NCBI GenBank assembly: GCA_025922795.1
Contig: JAICHC010000023.1
Location: 1-12,333 of the forward strand
Reading direction: 5' to 3'
Origin: Candidatus Binatia bacterium
GTDB taxonomy: Bacteria > Desulfobacterota_B > Binatia > UBA9968
DNA length: 12,333 nucleotides
Positions 9,577 through 12,333 of the stretch are shown one piece after another. Under the pieces are notes generated by a model. The model saw nothing but the letters and a program-made list of their open reading frames with translations, had not been told where the DNA came from and ran no database searches. The position numbers and the translations under genes are program-made. Position 1 is the first letter of the stretch; the number at the start of each line of letters is the position of its first letter.

Positions 9577-9714
9577 TTACTCGCCGGGTTTTTCGGGTTT
9601 CGGCTCCGGCGCCGGCTCTTCCTGCGCAAAACTGACAGGCGCGGATAAATTCGTGATCGAGCTGATCAGGTTAAACGCAAAAACCAATGCCAAGGCGATC
9701 ATTATTTTCTTCAT
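9577..9714 (-). CDS. Secreted Pro/Glu/Lys-rich micropeptide (45 aa)
   Basis: A very short gene not recognised from any named family. The product has a textbook signal peptide: MKK, a hydrophobic core (IMIALALVFAFNLI, residues 4-17) and a predicted signal-peptidase I site after SFA (residue 30). The mature piece would be only QEEPAPEPKPEKPGE, 15 residues, acidic and proline-rich, with no Cys. The start is fixed by AAGGAGGTGA (9722-9731), seven bases upstream, a 10-nt match to the anti-Shine-Dalgarno sequence and the best ribosome binding site in the window. The frame stays open farther upstream but without a comparable site. A -24/-12 promoter lies about 75 bp upstream, and the gene is divergent from a ZraS/ZraR-like pair. 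If the signal is not cleaved it could be a single-span membrane peptide. Gene reality is well supported; the function is unknown. Confidence 0.75.
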   Translation of the reverse strand: MKKIMIALALVFAFNLISSITNLSAPVSFAQEEPAPEPKPEKPGE

Positions 9715-9721
9715 GTTGTTT

Positions 9722-9731
9722 TCACCTCCTT
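9722..9731 (-). promoter_or_regulatory. Near-complete Shine-Dalgarno sequence of the micropeptide gene
   Basis: AAGGAGGTGA on the minus strand pairs over ten bases with the 16S rRNA 3' end and lies 7 nt from the ATG at 9714. It decides the start of the 45-codon gene and predicts high translation. Confidence 0.85.
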
Positions 9732-9789
9732 TCCGAGAATGGTCGTTTGTTTCCACCGATTGTGCGGATCTAGAATGATCACTACCTCC

Positions 9790-9804
9790 GCAACTGCAAT
9801 GCCA
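9790..9804 (-). promoter_or_regulatory. Candidate sigma-54 (-24/-12) promoter for the micropeptide gene
   Basis: On the minus strand TGGCATTGCAGTTGC matches TGGCACG-N4-TTGC with exact spacing. The -24 GG is at 9803-9802 and the -12 GC at 9791-9790; TGGCA and TTGC are fully conserved. The predicted start is about 9779, giving a leader of about 65 nt before the ATG at 9714. The adjacent divergent operon encodes an NtrC-class sigma-54 activator, which makes the call more credible than sequence alone. Confidence 0.6.
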
Positions 9805-9805
9805 A

Positions 9806-9914
9806 ACAAGCAAAGAACGAAAAATGTTCAACTCGGCCATGACAAAACAGGGCGTTAGCCCGCGGGTCGTTGGGACACAAGAAAGAACGCTGTTGCAAAT
9901 GGCCACACAAGAAA
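9806..9914. repeat. Degenerate direct repeats, possible activator sites
   Basis: ACAAGCAAAGAACG (9806-9819) and ACAAGAAAGAACG (9877-9889) differ by one base insertion. ACACAAGAAA occurs exactly at 9875-9884 and again at 9905-9914, 30 bp apart (about three helical turns). They lie just upstream of the -24/-12 promoter when read on the minus strand, the place where sigma-54 activators bind. The sequence is A-rich, so chance recurrence is possible. Confidence 0.35.
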
Positions 9915-10014
9915 ATTAAAAACCGTGTCGTCCCGGGCCCAAGCCCCTGAACCGTTTGGATAAAGCGCGTGCGGGGCAAATCCCTACAGCGGCGCGGCAA
10001 GTTGCAACACGACG

Positions 10015-10032
10015 TCGCGCCTGTTGGCGCGA
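10015..10032. repeat. 7-bp perfect inverted repeat upstream of the kinase gene
   Basis: TCGCGCC at 10015-10021 and GGCGCGA at 10026-10032 around a TGTT loop, about 95 bp before the kinase start. It could be an operator or a leader hairpin. No T-run follows. Confidence 0.35.
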
Positions 10033-10126
10033 AAACCCGAGGGTCGCCGCGAATGTCGAACAGAATTGCTGTTATGCTAAGCGCCAGACGAGCGGACTCG
10101 AAATTGCTGCGGGCTAGTCTACCGCC

Positions 10127-11653
10127 ATGAAGCTCGGAACCAAGATCATCATATGGATCGTCCTCACGGTCGCGTTAACGATGACCGTCCACGGCTATCT
10201 GAGCATCCAACAAGACGAGGAGAACGTCATCCGCGGCATCCGTGTCGGCATGCGCGGGTTCGCTCACGCCGTGCGAGTGGCGCTAAGAGACATCTATGCC
10301 GACCATCAGAATATCGCCGCCACCCAAGATTTTGCGCGAGCCATGGCGCCGCGAGGCAATATACATGCATTGATCATCTATGATCTCGAGGCCCAGCCGG
10401 TGGCGATCTCATCTTCGTTGAATTTTCCGGACGACTTCCCGGATATGGATCCGGCGCGCATCCTCGAGCTGGACCCGCGACCGGTGCTGCGCGACAAGAA
10501 GGCAATGGAAGGCTACATCCGCGATCAAAGGACTTTCATCTATTATCGGATCGAGCCGATTTACAGCTACCGGGGCGAAGCGGTAGGCGCCTTTGTGCTG
10601 GCGCGACACGGCGCCGGGCTGGTCGCCTCGATCCCCGAAAGGCGCAATCGTATTCTAGGGACGAGCGCGGCGTTGGCGCTGGTGCTCTCGGTGCTGGTCT
10701 GGATTATCGTGCAGCGCAGCATTGCCCGCCCGATTCATCGACTGATCGAGCGGGTTCGCGAGGTCGGCCGGGGTCATTGGCAGCAACGTATTGACATCAG
10801 AGGAAGAGACGAGGTCGCTACCTTGGCGCGGGAATTTAATCTGATGTCGGAAGAGCTGCAAAATAGTTATCAGCGTTTGATGGCCGAGCAGGCTGAGAAG
10901 CTCAGACTCGAGCAGGAGCTGCGCCGGTCGGAACGTTTGGCGTCGGTCGGGCAGCTCGCCGCCGGACTGGCTCATGAGATCGGCACGCCGCTCAACATTA
11001 TCTCCGGCCGCGCCGAGCACCTGCTGCGCCGGGCGCGCAGCGCCGATGAGATGAAAAATAATCTACAAATCATCGGTTCGCAAAGCGAGCGTATCGCAGC
11101 GATCGTGCGCCAGCTGTTGGACTTTTCCCGGCGCCGCGAACCGGTATTTCGCCAGGTCGATATCACCGCGCTGCTCAACCGCGTCAAGGATCTGGTTGAG
11201 CACCAAATCGACAAGAAAAGCATTCGAGTCAAAATCGCAGCGCCCAAAGCCCTGCCGTCCCTACGCGGTGATGCCGAGCTGCTCCAACAAGTTTTTATCA
11301 ATCTTTATACGAATTCGATCTATTCACTAAAGCCGGGTGGATCGATTACGATCGGCGTCGAGCCGAGCGCTCCACCGGAGAAGAGACTTTCGGCCAACGG
11401 CGCTCATCACGGCGTGCGAATTTACTTCGAAGACGATGGCAGCGGGATCGCTCCTGAGAACCTCGGTCGTGTCTTTGATCCGTTCTTCACCACTAAAGAC
11501 ATCGGCGAAGGCAGCGGCTTGGGGTTATCGGTCGTTTTCGGCATCATCAAAGATCACGGCGGGGAGATTCGGGTGGAAAGCGAGCCGGGAAAATTTTGCC
11601 GCTTTATTATCGATTTGCCCAACGCCGCGCTGGAAGCCAAGATTCATTCCTGA
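10127..11653 (+). CDS. Membrane sensor histidine kinase (HydH/ZraS/NtrB-type)
   Basis: A 508-aa two-component sensor. TM1 is at about residues 7-26, a periplasmic sensory domain at about 27-172 (possibly a Cache/PAS-like fold, from strands such as HALIIYDLEAQPVAISSS), and TM2 at about 175-195. A HAMP domain (about 196-248) and a short coiled coil (RLMAEQAEKLRLEQELRRSE) follow, then HisKA with H-box AHEIGTPLN (phospho-His283). The HATPase_c domain has an N-box (N392, N396), DDGSGI (from 436), DPFFTTK and GEGSGLGLS. All catalytic boxes are present; N-box residues NLYTNSIYSL depart from the usual NAxxA. It probably senses a periplasmic or membrane signal and phosphorylates the regulator encoded 11 bp downstream. 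No strong Shine-Dalgarno sequence precedes the ATG. The ligand is unknown. Confidence 0.95.
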   Translation: MKLGTKIIIWIVLTVALTMTVHGYLSIQQDEENVIRGIRVGMRGFAHAVRVALRDIYADHQNIAATQDFARAMAPRGNIHALIIYDLEAQPVAISSSLNFPDDFPDMDPARILELDPRPVLRDKKAMEGYIRDQRTFIYYRIEPIYSYRGEAVGAFVLARHGAGLVASIPERRNRILGTSAALALVLSVLVWIIVQRSIARPIHRLIERVREVGRGHWQQRIDIRGRDEVATLAREFNLMSEELQNSYQRLMAEQAEKLRLEQELRRSERLASVGQLAAGLAHEIGTPLNIISGRAEHLLRRARSADEMKNNLQIIGSQSERIAAIVRQLLDFSRRREPVFRQVDITALLNRVKDLVEHQIDKKSIRVKIAAPKALPSLRGDAELLQQVFINLYTNSIYSLKPGGSITIGVEPSAPPEKRLSANGAHHGVRIYFEDDGSGIAPENLGRVFDPFFTTKDIGEGSGLGLSVVFGIIKDHGGEIRVESEPGKFCRFIIDLPNAALEAKIHS

Positions 11654-11664
11654 GCGCTTGCGTG

Positions 11665-12333
11665 ATGGACTCACCGGTCAATCCTCCTACCGCGCACCAC
11701 CGGCGCATTTTGATCGTCGAAGACGACCCGGAAATGTCGCGGTTTATCACCGATCTTTTACGCGAAGAGGGCTGCGACGTCGAAGTTGCCTATGACGGCC
11801 CGTCGGCTTTGGAAATTTACCGACCGGGGCACCATGACGTGGTCATCACCGATCTCATGATGCCGCGCATGAAAGGGACCGAGCTCGTCCGGCGGCTGAA
11901 GGCGGCGGACGGCGACGCCGTCATTTTACTGATCACCGCATTCGGCACCATCGAAAGCGCCGTCGAGGCAATGCATGCCGGGGCATTTCATTACATTACT
12001 AAGCCGTTCCGCTCCGATGAGCTGCTCATTCATATCGAGCGCGCTTTCGAACAACGCCGGATGCGCCAAGAAATCGACCAGTTGCGCAGCGAGGTACAGC
12101 GGCGTTACCGATTCAGCGACATGATCGGGCGCAGCCCGAGCATGAAAAAGCTCTTCGAGACCATCGCCCACATCAGCGACTTGGCGGCCAACGTACTCAT
12201 TCTCGGTGAAAGCGGTACCGGCAAGGAAATGGTCGCGCGCGCTCTCTACTCCATCAGCGCCCGCTCCAGCGGCCCCTTCGTTGCCGTCAACTGCGCCGCG
12301 ATTCCCGAGACGCTGATTGAGAGCGAGCTGTTC
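11665..12333 (+). CDS. NtrC-class sigma-54 response regulator (5' part, cut by window end)
   Basis: The first 223 residues of a transcriptional activator are visible. The receiver domain (about 14-130) has acidic pocket D20/D21, phospho-acceptor D63 in VVITDLMMPRMKG, T91 and K113 (ITKPF). A linker follows, then the AAA+ domain from about 150 (MIGRSPSMKKL) with Walker A GESGTGKE (181-188) and VNCAAIPETLIESELF. The sequence stops just before the expected GAFTGA loop that contacts sigma-54; the Walker B motif and C-terminal FIS-type DNA-binding domain should lie to the right. It follows the kinase stop by 11 bp, so the two are co-transcribed. A GTG at 11662 is an alternative start. Domain order matches ZraR/HydG/AtoC/NtrC proteins. 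Confidence 0.95.
   Translation, partial: MDSPVNPPTAHHRRILIVEDDPEMSRFITDLLREEGCDVEVAYDGPSALEIYRPGHHDVVITDLMMPRMKGTELVRRLKAADGDAVILLITAFGTIESAVEAMHAGAFHYITKPFRSDELLIHIERAFEQRRMRQEIDQLRSEVQRRYRFSDMIGRSPSMKKLFETIAHISDLAANVLILGESGTGKEMVARALYSISARSSGPFVAVNCAAIPETLIESELF

Larger units (their letters stand above)
9715..10126. other. Divergent intergenic regulatory region
   Basis: A 412-bp gap between the micropeptide gene and the histidine kinase gene with no further convincing gene. Besides the Shine-Dalgarno sequence and -24/-12 element it holds three related minus-strand motifs built on TTTCTTGT or TTTGCTTGT (see repeats), an 8-bp palindrome GTTGCAAC (10001-10008) with a partial copy GTTGCAA (9892-9898), an inverted repeat TCGCGCC-TGTT-GGCGCGA (10015-10032), and AACAG-N5-CTGTT (10059-10073) next to a possible -10 TATGCT (10073-10078) for the kinase gene. 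No good -35 partner was found. The role of each element is inference from position. Confidence 0.5.

Noticed and set aside
9715..9906. N-terminal extension of the micropeptide frame to 109 codons
   Set aside because: The added residues have no signal or domain character. The near-perfect Shine-Dalgarno sequence sits within the extension just before the internal MKK start, and the signal peptide begins there. The extension would also read through the -24/-12 promoter.
11337..11795. 152-codon plus-strand frame spanning the kinase 3' end and the regulator 5' end
   Set aside because: It is out of frame with both well-supported genes and has no family features.

Overview
This is a moderately GC-rich bacterial window from a Gram-negative organism. 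It carries three Sec/lipobox-type lipoproteins, a binding-protein-dependent importer, an NAD+-dependent DNA ligase and a sigma-54-type (NtrC-class) regulator. The overall style (stacked overlapping lipoprotein and transporter genes, HydH/ZraS-like kinase, single-RRM protein) would fit an uncultured deltaproteobacterial-type lineage such as Desulfobacterota or Binatota. That placement is inference; no rRNA or other taxonomic marker is present.

Layout. Bases 1-56 look like the terminal end of an insertion sequence that runs off the left edge. Bases 51-6527 (minus strand) form one tightly packed five-gene operon, read right to left: a TPR-repeat lipoprotein, a LolA/LolB-fold-like lipoprotein, a YejA-like peptide-binding lipoprotein, a YejB-like permease and a YejE-like permease. 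Three of its four junctions overlap (TTGA, GTGA/TGATG, ATGA) and the fourth gap is 9 bp. No ATPase for the importer is in view; the insertion-sequence-like end sits where it might be expected. Bases 6648-8666 (plus) encode DNA ligase LigA. Its stop interlocks with the stop of a convergent small RRM RNA-binding protein (8663-8983, minus). Divergent from that is an acylphosphatase (9204-9497, plus).

The right third is the most interesting part. A 45-codon gene (9577-9714, minus) encodes a tiny secreted Pro/Glu/Lys-rich peptide, with a near-perfect Shine-Dalgarno sequence and a well-matched -24/-12 (sigma-54) promoter. It is transcribed divergently from a two-component pair: a membrane histidine kinase (10127-11653) and an NtrC-class sigma-54 activator (from 11665, cut by the window end). 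This matches the geometry of the E. coli zraP / zraSR envelope-stress locus, but with a micropeptide in place of ZraP. The working hypothesis is a membrane sensor that, via its sigma-54 activator, switches on the exported micropeptide. A second -24/-12-like sequence lies just upstream of ligA.
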